DNA of 64,000 bases from Sphingopyxis jiangsuensis. Lineage in GTDB: Bacteria > Pseudomonadota > Alphaproteobacteria > Sphingomonadales > Sphingomonadaceae. Under the pieces are notes generated by a model. The model saw only the letters and a program-made list of their open reading frames with translations, ran no database searches and had not been told where the DNA came from. Where the stretch lies: positions 558,001 through 622,000 of the forward strand of contig NZ_JAERPO010000001.1 in NCBI RefSeq assembly GCF_016734905.1. The letters run 5' to 3'. Position numbers and translations under genes: made by a program. This document shows, piece by piece, positions 27,741-36,288 of the stretch (its first letter is position 1; each line of letters opens with the position of its first letter).

Positions 27741-28582
27741 TGGCGCTTTTTGCCCGCGCCGCGCGCGCGCCGCTCGAATATAGCCGCACCTTGTGGATGC
27801 GGCTGTGGGTCGGCGCGGTGATGGTCTTTCTCTACGCGCCGTTAGCCGTGCTGATGATCTTCAGCTTCAACGACAGCAAACGGAACGTCGTGTGGCGCGG
27901 CTTCACGACCAAATATTATGAAAAGGCGCTCAGCAACGACCAGCTTGTCGAGGCGCTCGTCAATTCGCTCGCCATTGCCGCGCTCGCGACACTCGCGAGC
28001 CTCGTCATTGGCACGCTCGCCGCGATCATGCTCTGGCGCTTTCGTTTTCCACTGAAAGGAATCGTCGACGGCACCGTGTCGCTGCCGATCATCGTCCCCG
28101 AAATCTGCCTTGGCGTCGCCTTCCTGATGTTTTTCGCGGCCGTCGACTGGCCCACCGATCTCATCTGGCCTTTCAACCTCGGCGCGATCACGATCGCGCA
28201 CATAACCTTCTGTTTTCCTTTCGTAACGATGGTGGTGCGATCGCGCCTCGCAAGCTTCAACCGCGAGCAGGAGGAAGCTGCTAAAGACCTCGGCGCGAGC
28301 GAATGGCAGGTGTTCCGCGACGTGCTGATCCCGCACATAAAGCCCGCGCTCGTTGCTGGGGCACTTCTCGCCTTCACGCTCAGCCTCGACGATTTCGTCA
28401 TCACCTATTTCACCAGCGGCCCCGACACGATCACCTTCCCGGTGAAAGTCTATTCGATGGTCCGTTTTTCGGTGACGCCAGAGGTCAATGCGGCCTCGAC
28501 CCTGCTTATCATCCTGACCGTGGTGCTGACCTTCATTGCGCTCAAGTTGCAGGGCGTGAAAGCAATTGCGGACACGCATTGA
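27740..28582 (+). CDS. potI: Polyamine ABC transporter permease (PotC/PotI type)
   Basis: 280 aa with six predicted helices and the EAA loop QEEAAKDLGASEWQVFRDVL (about residues 175-195). PLAVLMIFSFNDSKRNVVWRG and LSLDDFVITYFTSGPDTIT are diagnostic of PotC/PotI. It is translated in coupling with the upstream permease. The ATPase gene follows after a 142-base gap holding an inverted repeat. Confidence 0.93.
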   Translation: MALFARAARAPLEYSRTLWMRLWVGAVMVFLYAPLAVLMIFSFNDSKRNVVWRGFTTKYYEKALSNDQLVEALVNSLAIAALATLASLVIGTLAAIMLWRFRFPLKGIVDGTVSLPIIVPEICLGVAFLMFFAAVDWPTDLIWPFNLGAITIAHITFCFPFVTMVVRSRLASFNREQEEAAKDLGASEWQVFRDVLIPHIKPALVAGALLAFTLSLDDFVITYFTSGPDTITFPVKVYSMVRFSVTPEVNAASTLLIILTVVLTFIALKLQGVKAIADTH

Positions 28583-28619
28583 TGCGACTTCCCCATCAAC
28601 TTCCCGGTCTTGTCCGTCG

Positions 28620-28700
28620 CCCTCGCGAAGGCGAAGGCCGCTGGCAGCGGAAGTCTGCGACGCTACGAAAGACCGACAGCGGCCTCCGCCTGCGCGGAGG
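28620..28700. repeat. Imperfect inverted repeat between the permease and ATPase genes
   Basis: Left arm about 28621-28643 (CCTCGCGAAGGCGAAGGCCG followed by CTG) and right arm 28677-28700 (CAGCGGCCTCCGCCTGCGCG followed by GAGG) pair over most of their length with a few mismatches and a 33-base loop. It falls inside a transporter operon and may be a dispersed REP-type unit that lowers expression of the ATPase or protects the upstream message. Confidence 0.6.
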
Positions 28701-28724
28701 CGGCAAAACCATCAGGACCGCATC

Positions 28725-29855
28725 ATGACCAACGCGCCCAAGCCGATCATCCAGATCCGCAACGTGTCCAAACGCTTCGGCAAAGTCACTGCGGTCGACG
28801 ATGTGAACCTCGACATTCTTACCGGCGAGTTCTTCGTCCTGCTCGGTCCATCCGGCTGCGGCAAGACCACGCTCCTCCGAATGATTGCGGGGTTCGAGCT
28901 GCCGACCGAGGGCCAAATCCTTATCGACGGGCAGGACATGGCGGGCATCGCGCCGAACAAGCGACCCGTTAACATGGTCTTCCAGAGCTATGCCGTCTTT
29001 CCGCACATGAGCGTTGCCGACAATGTCGGCTATGGCCTCAAGATCGCAGGGGTGAAGGGCGGCGAAGCGAAGGATCGCGTCGCCGAGGCGCTCGAACTCG
29101 TCAAGCTCGGCGGGTATGAGGCGCGGATGCCCGACCAGATGTCGGGCGGGCAGCGCCAGCGCGTCGCGCTTGCGCGCAGCCTCGTCATGCGGCCCAAGGT
29201 GCTTTTGCTCGACGAACCGCTGTCGGCGCTCGATGCCAAGCTGCGTGCACAGATGCAGTTCGAGCTGTCCGACCTGCAGGATCAGGTCGGCATCACCTTC
29301 GTCACCGTCACACACGATCAGGACGAGGCACTGTCGATGGCAAGCCGGATCGCCGTGATCAACAAAGGCGATGTCGCGCAGCTTGCAACGCCGTCGGACC
29401 TCTATGAATATCCCGCCAATCGTTTCGTCGCCGATTTCGTGGGGTCGGTAAATATCTTCGAGGGCAAGTTGACATTGGACGAACCCGACCGCGCGGCGGT
29501 CGACTGCCCCGGACTCGGCAAGGTCTATCTCAACCATGGTGTCACCGGCCCGCACGGTGCGGACGTGTGGGTCGCGCTGCGGCCCGAGAAAATCTATCTC
29601 CACGTCCCCGGCGAAGGGAAGGCCGTCCGCGCGGCGGCGCTCGACGCGCCCGAAGACCATAATTTCGCGCGCGGCTGCATCAAGGGCATGAGCTATCTAG
29701 GCGACATCACGCTTTACGAGATCCTGCTCGATTCGGGCGCGATGCTGCGCGTGTCGCGCCCCAACCTGTCGCGCCATGACCAAGAGGATTTCACCTGGGA
29801 CGACCGGGTGAGCATGCACTGGCGCGCCGACAGCCCCGTGGTGCTGCTGGGATAG
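28725..29855 (+). CDS. potG: Polyamine ABC transporter ATP-binding protein (PotA/PotG type)
   Basis: 376 aa from ATG 28725; the frame is open from 28566 but the first 53 residues come from the inverted-repeat spacer. All ABC motifs are present: Walker A GPSGCGKTT, Q-loop NMVFQSYAVFPHM, signature MSGGQRQRVALARSL, Walker B VLLLDEPLSALD and H-loop VTHDQDEAL, followed by a C-terminal TOBE domain (about residues 260-376). It energises the PotFHI importer. Confidence 0.94.
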   Translation: MTNAPKPIIQIRNVSKRFGKVTAVDDVNLDILTGEFFVLLGPSGCGKTTLLRMIAGFELPTEGQILIDGQDMAGIAPNKRPVNMVFQSYAVFPHMSVADNVGYGLKIAGVKGGEAKDRVAEALELVKLGGYEARMPDQMSGGQRQRVALARSLVMRPKVLLLDEPLSALDAKLRAQMQFELSDLQDQVGITFVTVTHDQDEALSMASRIAVINKGDVAQLATPSDLYEYPANRFVADFVGSVNIFEGKLTLDEPDRAAVDCPGLGKVYLNHGVTGPHGADVWVALRPEKIYLHVPGEGKAVRAAALDAPEDHNFARGCIKGMSYLGDITLYEILLDSGAMLRVSRPNLSRHDQEDFTWDDRVSMHWRADSPVVLLG

Positions 29856-29971
29856 GCGGAACGTCGCACCGGGCATGATCCGGACGACAATGGCGGGAGG
29901 CAAATTTACCTTCGCCACCGCCAAAAAAGCCTGCTTTGCCATATTGCCGCGCGCAAACCATCTTGGCTCGC

Positions 29972-30760
29972 ATGGAAAAGCATCTCCAATCACCGGGCAA
30001 ATTGTGGCTCGTCGGCGCCGGGCCGGGCGACCCTGACCTGTTGACGCTGCGCGCAGCGCGGCTGCTCGAAAGCGCCGACCTTGTCGTCCATGACGGCCTC
30101 GTAGGCGAAGGCGTGCTCGCGCTCATCCCCCGGCATGTTGCGCGTGTGAGCGTCGCCAAGCAGCGCAGCCGCCACACGATGAAGCAGGAGCTTATCAACG
30201 AGTTGCTCGTGCGCGAAACGCGCGCGGGCAAGCAGGTCGTGCGGCTGAAGGGCGGCGACCCGTTCATCTTCGGGCGCGGCGGCGAAGAACTCGACGCGGC
30301 GCGCGAGGCGGGAATCGCATGCGAGGTCGTCCCCGGCATCACCGCAGCGGCGGGCTGTGCGGCGCAGGCGGGCCTTCCCCTCACCCACCGCGAGGATGCA
30401 AGCGCGGTGAGCTTCGTCGCGGGTCAGTGCAAGGACCTGACCGACCAGGACTGGTCGGGGCTTGCGGGGCATGGCCGCACGCTCGTCATCTATATGGGTC
30501 TCGCGACCGCCTCGGCGATCGCCGACAAGTTGATCGCAGACGGCGTTTCGCCCGATCTGCCGGTCGCGGTGGTGGAGCGCGGGACGACGGCTTACGCCCG
30601 CGTGCTCCGCACCTTGCTCACCGACCTTGGCGATCTGGTGGCGCGCGAACGGGTGGCAAGCCCGGCGCTGATCATCGTCGGCAAGGTCGCCGCGCGCGCC
30701 GACGCTCTCGACTGCCTCGGCGCGCCCGGCGTCGCCGAACATATAAGGGGTATTTCATGA
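29972..30760 (+). CDS. cobA: Uroporphyrinogen-III C-methyltransferase (SUMT)
   Basis: 262 aa from ATG 29972. SAM-dependent enzyme that makes precorrin-2, the precursor of siroheme. Motifs: LWLVGAGPGDPDLLTLRAAR (SAM loop), VVRLKGGDPFIFGRGGEE and VVPGITAAAGCAAQAGLPLT HRE-type segment. In this operon siroheme is needed for the sulfite reductase encoded downstream. A separate siroheme-synthase fusion domain (CysG N-terminus) is absent. The gene overlaps the next by four bases. Confidence 0.94.
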   Translation: MEKHLQSPGKLWLVGAGPGDPDLLTLRAARLLESADLVVHDGLVGEGVLALIPRHVARVSVAKQRSRHTMKQELINELLVRETRAGKQVVRLKGGDPFIFGRGGEELDAAREAGIACEVVPGITAAAGCAAQAGLPLTHREDASAVSFVAGQCKDLTDQDWSGLAGHGRTLVIYMGLATASAIADKLIADGVSPDLPVAVVERGTTAYARVLRTLLTDLGDLVARERVASPALIIVGKVAARADALDCLGAPGVAEHIRGIS

Positions 30761-31053
30761 AACTATTGACGGGCAACGATCTGAAAACGGGCGCTGTCAC
30801 CTGGTGGACGGGCAGCGACTGGTCGATCCATATCGAGGACGCCGCCGATGTTGGCGAACAGGGCGAGGCGATATTGCACGCCGAAGAAGGCGCCCGCCGC
30901 GTCAACGCGCCCTATATCATCGCGGGCGAAATGACTCCTGATGGCCCGCGTCCCGCGCACATCAAGGACCGCATCCGCGCGCTCGGCCCGACGGTGCGCC
31001 CCGACCTGACTTTGAAACCCGCCGATCCCACGGCCGGCGACTGGGTGATCTGA
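30757..31053 (+). CDS. DUF2849 protein of the sulfite-reductase operon
   Basis: 98 aa, ATG overlapping the cobA stop (ATGA). Sequence MKLLTGNDLKTGAVTWWTGS and later DGPRPAHIKDRIRALGPTVR match DUF2849, a family found almost only between cobA/cysG and cysI in alphaproteobacteria. No catalytic motif can be seen. Its constant placement suggests an auxiliary role in siroheme loading or sulfite reductase function, which is inference. Confidence 0.88.
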   Translation: MKLLTGNDLKTGAVTWWTGSDWSIHIEDAADVGEQGEAILHAEEGARRVNAPYIIAGEMTPDGPRPAHIKDRIRALGPTVRPDLTLKPADPTAGDWVI

Positions 31054-31054
31054 C

Positions 31055-32686
31055 ATGTATAAATATGACGAATATGACCAGGCGATGGTCGAGGCGCGCG
31101 TCGCCGAATTTTCCGACCAGGTCCGCCGCCGCCTTGCGGGCGAAATCACCGAGGATCAGTTCAAGCCGCTGCGGCTGATGAACGGCCTTTATCTCCAGCT
31201 TCACGCCTATATGCTGCGCGTTGCGGTGCCCTATGGGACGCTCGACAGCCGACAGATGCGGATGCTCGCGCACATTGCGCGCAAATACGACCGCGATTAC
31301 GGCCATTTCACCACGCGCCAGAATATCCAGTATAACTGGATCAAGCTGGAGGATGCGCCCGCGATCCTCGCCGACCTCGCGTCGGTCGAGATGCACGCGA
31401 TCCAGACGAGCGGCAATTGCATCCGCAACATCAGTTCGGACCAGTTCGCCGGCGCCGCTGCCGACGAGATCACCGATCCGCGCCCCTGGGCGGAGCTGCT
31501 GCGCCAATGGTCGAGCTTTCACCCGGAATTCAGCTATTTGCCGCGCAAGTTCAAAATCGCGGTCATCGCGGCCGAGGAGGACCGTGCTGCGATGCGCCTG
31601 CACGACATCGGTATCCAGATCGTCGAGAAGGACGGGGCCCACGGCGCCGCCTTCTACGTCGGCGGCGGCATGGGACGCACCCCGATGATCGCGCCGCTGA
31701 TCAAGGATTTCGTGCCGCTCGACGATCTGCTGAGCTACACCGAGGCGTGCCTGCGGGTGTACAACCGCTACGGCCGCCGCGACAATATCTACAAGGCGCG
31801 GATCAAGATCCTCGTCCACGAGATCGGCGCCGACGAGTATCGCCGTCAGGTCGAGGAAGAATTTGCGCATGTGAAGACGCTGGGCATCGACCCGCCGCGC
31901 GCCGAGTTCGACCGTATCGCCGCGCAATTTGCACCGCCGCCGCTCGACGTCTCGGCGCCCGATGACGTCGACCGCAGCGATCCCGACTTTGCCGTCTGGC
32001 TCGACCAGAATGTCGCCGCGCACAAGGTGCCGGGCCATGCCATCGTGACGATCAGCCTCAAGCCCGTCGGCGGCATTCCCGGCGATGCATCGTCGGCGCA
32101 GATCGACCTGATGGCTGACCTTGCCGAGACATACAGCCATGACGAGTTGCGCGTCACCCACGCGCAGAACATCGTGCTGCCTCACGTCCGTAAGGCCGAC
32201 CTCCATACCATCTGGCAAAAGCTGGACGAAGCCGGGCTTGCGACGCCGAACCTCGACCTCATCAGCGACATCATAGCTTGCCCCGGGCTCGATTATTGCA
32301 GCCTGGCCAATGCGCGTTCGATCCCCGTCGCGCAGAAAATCGCGACGCGCTTTGCCGACCTCGGGCGCCAGAAGGAACTGGGCGAGCTCAAGCTCAAGAT
32401 TTCGGGCTGCATCAACGCCTGCGGCCACCACCACGCCGGCCACATCGGCATCCTCGGCGTCGACCGCAAAGGCACCGAAAATTACCAGCTTCTGCTCGGC
32501 GGATCGGGCGCCGAGGATGTGTCGCTCGGCGCGATCACCGGCCCCGGCTTCGACGAGGACGGCATCGTCGATGCGATCGAGCGCGTCACCGACAAATATC
32601 TGAGCGAGCGAGCCGAAGGCGAACGCTTCGTCGACACCTTCCGCCGCGTCGGCATGGCGCCGTTCAAGGAGGCGATTTATGGTTGA
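31055..32686 (+). CDS. cysI: Assimilatory sulfite reductase, siroheme/[4Fe-4S] hemoprotein
   Basis: 543 aa. Two ferredoxin-like and two siroheme-binding repeats; the cluster cysteines are in IIACPGLDYCSLANARS (Cys-x5-Cys) and LKISGCINACGHHHAGH (Cys-x3-Cys) around residues 405-450. Arginine-rich HFTTRQNIQYNWI binds siroheme carboxylates. It reduces sulfite to sulfide in cysteine synthesis; a nitrite-reductase role is disfavoured by the cysH neighbour. The stop overlaps the DUF934 start by eight bases. Confidence 0.93.
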   Translation: MYKYDEYDQAMVEARVAEFSDQVRRRLAGEITEDQFKPLRLMNGLYLQLHAYMLRVAVPYGTLDSRQMRMLAHIARKYDRDYGHFTTRQNIQYNWIKLEDAPAILADLASVEMHAIQTSGNCIRNISSDQFAGAAADEITDPRPWAELLRQWSSFHPEFSYLPRKFKIAVIAAEEDRAAMRLHDIGIQIVEKDGAHGAAFYVGGGMGRTPMIAPLIKDFVPLDDLLSYTEACLRVYNRYGRRDNIYKARIKILVHEIGADEYRRQVEEEFAHVKTLGIDPPRAEFDRIAAQFAPPPLDVSAPDDVDRSDPDFAVWLDQNVAAHKVPGHAIVTISLKPVGGIPGDASSAQIDLMADLAETYSHDELRVTHAQNIVLPHVRKADLHTIWQKLDEAGLATPNLDLISDIIACPGLDYCSLANARSIPVAQKIATRFADLGRQKELGELKLKISGCINACGHHHAGHIGILGVDRKGTENYQLLLGGSGAEDVSLGAITGPGFDEDGIVDAIERVTDKYLSERAEGERFVDTFRRVGMAPFKEAIYG

Positions 32687-33092
32687 GCATCTCCACGTCG
32701 ACGGCGAGGAACCCTGCGTCACGCTCGACGCCTTTCTGTCGCAGTCGAACGCGACCGCGGTGCGGCTCGAAAGCGACGAGGATGCGCGCGCGCTCATCCC
32801 CTATCTCGACCGGCTCAAGCTGATCGAAATCGCCTTCCCCGCCTTTCGGGACGGACGCGGCTATTCGTCGGCGCGTATCCTGCGCGAGGCCGGATATACG
32901 GGTGAACTGCGCGCGCAGGGCGACGTGCTCGTCGACCAGATCGCCTATATGAAGCGCTGCGGCTTCGACAGTTTCGCCGCTGAAAAACCGCTCAGCGCAG
33001 CCGATGTCGACGCCGCGCTGGCGCGCTGGCCGCATCATTATCAGGGCGCTGCCGACGCTGCGGTACCGATATGGAAATTGAGGCATGGCTGA
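32679..33092 (+). CDS. DUF934 protein (CysX/sulfite-reductase accessory)
   Basis: 137 aa. The family signature FPAFRDGRGYSSARILRE (about residues 46-63) and GELRAQGDVLVDQIAYMKRCGF is complete. DUF934 genes lie between cysI and cysH in many proteobacteria and are proposed to aid electron delivery to or maturation of sulfite reductase. It overlaps cysI by eight bases and cysH by eight bases, so synthesis of the three proteins is tightly coupled. Confidence 0.9.
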   Translation: MVEHLHVDGEEPCVTLDAFLSQSNATAVRLESDEDARALIPYLDRLKLIEIAFPAFRDGRGYSSARILREAGYTGELRAQGDVLVDQIAYMKRCGFDSFAAEKPLSAADVDAALARWPHHYQGAADAAVPIWKLRHG

Positions 33093-33888
33093 CGTGACTT
33101 TCTCTCCCCAACGCAAGGCCGAAGACCGCACGCGCGACCGCATCGATGTCGCTCCGCGTTTCACCAACGCTGACGTCATCCGGCTCAACAATCTGTTCCG
33201 CGGGCAGGACGCCGCCGAAGTCGTCGCGAGCGTCATCGGCGCGGGGCTGATCGGCGAAACGGCGATCGTGTCGAGCTTTGGCGCCGAAAGCGCGGTGCTG
33301 CTCCACCTCGTCACGCGCGTAGCGCCCGACATGTCGGTACTGTTCCTCGATACAGGCAAGCATTTCCCCGAGACACTCGCCTATCGCGACGAACTGGCGG
33401 CGCGGCTGGGGCTCAACCTCGTCAACCTGACCCCCGACGCCGAGGAGCTCGCCAAGAAGGACGCGACCGAGCTGCGTTGGTCCTACGACCCCGACGGCTG
33501 CTGCGAAATCCGCAAGGTCAAGCCGCTCGAAAAGGCACTCACCGATTTCGATACGTCGATTACCGGCCGCAAAGGGTTCCAGTCATCGACACGGCAGGGC
33601 CTGCCGCGCTTCGAACTCGACGGCTCGACCGGTCGGCTGAAATTCAACCCGCTCGCCAACTGGACGCGCGAAATGCTCGACGATTATTTCGCCGAGTACG
33701 ACCTTCCGCGCCACCCGCTCGAAGCCGAAGGCTATCCCTCGATCGGCTGCTCGCCGTGCACGTCAAAGGTCAAACCCGGCGAAGACCCGCGCTCGGGCCG
33801 CTGGCGCGGCTGGGACAAGACCGAATGCGGCATCCATAGCGAAGTCACGCCAATCGACGATGACCCGGCGAACGATCCCGCGTTCTAG
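33085..33888 (+). CDS. cysH: Adenylyl-sulfate (APS/PAPS) reductase CysH
   Basis: 267 aa. PP-loop fold with SSFGAESAVLLHLV and LDTGKHFPET; the catalytic Cys is in ECGIHSE (C248). Unlike the enterobacterial PAPS reductase it keeps the extra cysteines of the [4Fe-4S] APS-reductase type: C139-C140 in DGCCEIRK and C222/C225 in IGCSPCTSK. It therefore probably reduces APS directly. Last gene of the sulfur operon; its stop shares CTAG with the convergent gene. A decayed copy of its 3' part (codons about 208-240) occurs at 34250. Confidence 0.95.
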   Translation: MADVTFSPQRKAEDRTRDRIDVAPRFTNADVIRLNNLFRGQDAAEVVASVIGAGLIGETAIVSSFGAESAVLLHLVTRVAPDMSVLFLDTGKHFPETLAYRDELAARLGLNLVNLTPDAEELAKKDATELRWSYDPDGCCEIRKVKPLEKALTDFDTSITGRKGFQSSTRQGLPRFELDGSTGRLKFNPLANWTREMLDDYFAEYDLPRHPLEAEGYPSIGCSPCTSKVKPGEDPRSGRWRGWDKTECGIHSEVTPIDDDPANDPAF

Positions 33889-34214
33889 GAACTCATTGCC
33901 CAGACAGCCATGCCGAAGAAACAGGCCAGGACCGCGCTAGCGCACGCAAATATCGTCCACGCGATTCTACATTGGGCCACGAGTTTATCGAGAACAGGAT
34001 CCGCGTAATCCAACGTCGGATACTTGTGCAGAAAATCCAGCAACCAGGTCAGGATGTTCGGCCCGACCCAAGTATTGCCTCGGTCGATGTAGCGAAAATA
34101 ATCATGCGCTTGATCGAGCCGCCGCTCAATGCGCTTGATATAGGCGACAAGCCAGAACCAGAGAACAGCAACGACGAGTGCGACCGCTGTGAACAATATA
34201 TCAATCGTTCCCAT
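33885..34214 (-). CDS. Small two-helix membrane protein, unknown
   Basis: 109 aa. An N-terminal membrane helix (about residues 5-25), a soluble middle with RLDQAHDYFRYIDRGNTWVG and a C-terminal helix (about residues 83-107). No family recognised. It is convergent with cysH and shares stop-codon bases with it. Coding is supported by the absence of stop codons, sensible hydrophobicity and a normal alphaproteobacterial residue mix; no strong ribosome site was seen. Confidence 0.6.
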   Translation of the reverse strand: MGTIDILFTAVALVVAVLWFWLVAYIKRIERRLDQAHDYFRYIDRGNTWVGPNILTWLLDFLHKYPTLDYADPVLDKLVAQCRIAWTIFACASAVLACFFGMAVWAMSS

Positions 34215-34234
34215 CGGCCCGACGTCCTACACCC

Positions 34235-34408
34235 TCACTCATAATCCGCATGGGCCACCCGTTCGAAGCCAAAGGCTATCCCTTCATCGACAGCTTGCCG
34301 CACGCTTTCGAGGCTAAACCCGGCGAAGACCCGCGCGCCAGCCGTTAGCACAGCTTGTACAAGATTGAGCACGTCGCCCTCGATGCTGTAGATCGTCGAC
34401 ACTGGCAT
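34235..34408 (-). CDS. Possible 57-aa ORF lying antisense to the decayed cysH copy
   Basis: Starts MPVSTIYSIEGDVLNLVQAV and ends HADYE. Its last 17 bases repeat the dnaB 3' end, and its middle is the reverse complement of a cysH-derived fragment. It would follow the 80-aa gene at 34414 by five bases. No clear ribosome site lies near 34408. It could be a novel gene built on a rearranged scar or simply an open frame; I cannot decide from sequence. Confidence 0.3.
   Translation of the reverse strand: MPVSTIYSIEGDVLNLVQAVLTAGARVFAGFSLESVRQAVDEGIAFGFERVAHADYE
34250..34346 (+). pseudogene. Decayed fragment of cysH (3' part)
   Basis: An ungapped match of about 97 bases to cysH 33711-33807, roughly three quarters identical by eye. 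The plus-strand reading gives PFEAKGYPFIDSLP then KPGEDPRASR and a stop, compared with PLEAEGYPSIGCSP and KPGEDPRSGR in cysH; the two cluster cysteines are lost. It cannot be functional. It abuts a 17-base duplicate of the dnaB 3' end (34235-34251; original at 34649-34665). Confidence 0.7.
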
Positions 34409-34413
34409 TCTGA

Positions 34414-34656
34414 TCAGAAATGACGATCCTGATTGCCTCGGCATCCCCTGCATATCAAACTGCCATCGCCATTGCTTCCAATTTGGCCGAGAAACCCGAT
34501 TTGGCGGCAGGTGCTGCATCGCTGAAAGCCGAGTGCTAAGACCGCCAAAATGATCACGCCAAGCACATGCTGACGGTAACTAGCTGAAAAAATTGATACA
34601 AATATAGCACCGTAGCAAATTGCGACGCAAACTGCACGTTTCGCGACATCACTCAT
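34414..34656 (-). CDS. Small membrane protein with two CxxC pairs, unknown
   Basis: 80 aa, its ATG overlapping the dnaB stop region by eight bases. Two hydrophobic stretches (about residues 6-26 and 31-47) are followed by RCSTCRQIG and LICRGCRGN, a CxxC pair repeat resembling a short zinc ribbon. No named family. It sits inside the scrambled interval between dnaB and cysH, so it may be a recent or decaying gene. Confidence 0.45.
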   Translation of the reverse strand: MSDVAKRAVCVAICYGAIFVSIFSASYRQHVLGVIILAVLALGFQRCSTCRQIGFLGQIGSNGDGSLICRGCRGNQDRHF

Positions 34657-36160
34657 AATCCGCATAAGCCAAGCTCTCGTCGGCGAGGTCGCTGAACTTG
34701 GTCGTCTTCGCCTCGAAGTGCAGGCGGATCTTGCCGGTCGAACCGTGGCGCGACTTGGCGACGATCAGCTCGGCGAGGCCGAAGACGCGTTCCATCTCCG
34801 CCGCCCATTCCTCGTGCTGCGCGTGGATCTTCACATCGTCGCCCTCGACCGGACGCTTGGGCTCGCGCGCAGCGACGTAATAATCCTCGCGGAACACGAA
34901 CAGCACCATGTCGGCGTCCTGCTCAATCGACCCCGACTCACGAAGGTCGGAGAGCTGCGGCCGTTTGTCCTCGCGGCTTTCGACTTGGCGGCTGAGCTGT
35001 GACAATGCCATCACCGGAACATTCAATTCCTTCGCCAAGGTCTTCAGACCGCGGGAGATTTCCGAAATCTCCTGCACGCGATTGTCGCCGCCTTTCGACG
35101 TACCCTGCAACAGCTGCAGATAGTCGACGATGATGAATCCGATGTCGTGCCGCCGCTGCAACCGCCGCGCGCGCGTGCGCAGGCTGGCGATCGTCAGACC
35201 CGGCGTGTCGTCAATATAGAGCGGCAGCGTCTGCAGCTCCTGCGCGGCGCGGCTCAATTGCTGGAACTGCTCCTTGCTGATCTTGCCCATGCGCAACGCC
35301 TCCCCCGACACGCCCGACTGTTCGGCAAGCACGCGGGTCGCGAGCTGGTCGGCGGACATTTCGAGACTGAAGAAGGCGACCTTTGCGCCCATATTCTTTT
35401 CGGGCGGAATGCCGTCGTCGGAATCGCGGCGCCAGCGTTCGGCGGCGTTATAGGCAATGTTGGTCGCGAGCGAGGTCTTGCCCATGCCCGGGCGTCCCGC
35501 AAGGATCATCAGGTCGCTGTTGTGCATGCCGCCGATCTTGGCGTTGACGCTCGCGATGCCGGTGGTGATCCCCGACAGATGCCCGCCCGAATTGAGCGCG
35601 CGCTCGGCCGCCTGCAGTGCGGTGAGGCTCGCGGTGCTGAAGCTTTTGACCGACCCCATTTCGGCCTCGCCGCCCGCGACCTTGTAGAGCGCGGTTTCGG
35701 CTTCCTCGATCTGCGCTTGCGGGTCGACACTCTCGCTCGTGTCGAGCGCATTGTCGACAAGCGTGCGGCCGACATCGACCAGTTCGCGCAGCAGCGCGAG
35801 GTCGTATATCTGCCGCGCAAAGTCCCGCGCGCCGATCAGGCCGGCGCCGCTTCCGGTCAGCTGCGCAAGATAGCCGACGCCGCCGACGGCCTTCATCGCC
35901 TCGTCGCCCTCGAAAAAGGGCTTGAGCGTCACCGGCGTGGCTATGCTGTTGCGCTCGATCAGCGTCATTGCCTGTGCAAATATGCGCCCGTGGAGCGCTT
36001 CAAAGAAATGCGCGGGCTGGAGCTGAACAGGCAGATCCTCGACGACTCGATTGTCGATCAGGATCGCGCCGAGGAACGCGGCTTCGGCCTCGATATTGCG
36101 GGGTAATTGGCGCTCGTCCCCGGCGGAGGCCGGGGCAGGAAACAGGGCTAGCTCGGGCAT
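34649..36160 (-). CDS. dnaB: Replicative DNA helicase DnaB
   Basis: 503 aa from ATG 36160, which has AAGG nine bases upstream; ATG 36172 is the alternative. N-terminal collar domain begins RQLPRNIEAEAAFLGAIL; the RecA-type helicase domain has Walker A LAGRPGMGKTSLATNIA, the Walker B-like FIIVDYLQLL and the VMALSQLSRQVESREDKRP loop. It unwinds DNA at the replication fork as a hexamer. The C-terminal five residues ADYE and stop are duplicated nearby (34235). Confidence 0.97.
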   Translation of the reverse strand: MPELALFPAPASAGDERQLPRNIEAEAAFLGAILIDNRVVEDLPVQLQPAHFFEALHGRIFAQAMTLIERNSIATPVTLKPFFEGDEAMKAVGGVGYLAQLTGSGAGLIGARDFARQIYDLALLRELVDVGRTLVDNALDTSESVDPQAQIEEAETALYKVAGGEAEMGSVKSFSTASLTALQAAERALNSGGHLSGITTGIASVNAKIGGMHNSDLMILAGRPGMGKTSLATNIAYNAAERWRRDSDDGIPPEKNMGAKVAFFSLEMSADQLATRVLAEQSGVSGEALRMGKISKEQFQQLSRAAQELQTLPLYIDDTPGLTIASLRTRARRLQRRHDIGFIIVDYLQLLQGTSKGGDNRVQEISEISRGLKTLAKELNVPVMALSQLSRQVESREDKRPQLSDLRESGSIEQDADMVLFVFREDYYVAAREPKRPVEGDDVKIHAQHEEWAAEMERVFGLAELIVAKSRHGSTGKIRLHFEAKTTKFSDLADESLAYADYE

Positions 36161-36288
36161 AGAGACCTTCATGCGACGGGCGGCGGGCGGGCGCAACCGG
36201 CGATGACGCGAAGATTATCATATCTGTGGAATGCTGTGAATAAGTCGCCCTTGCCCTTCGCCACCGCACCGGTAGAAGCGGGGACAGC

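Noticed and set aside
34250-34346. A second functional cysH
   Set aside because: Only about 97 bases match, cluster cysteines are lost and a stop follows.
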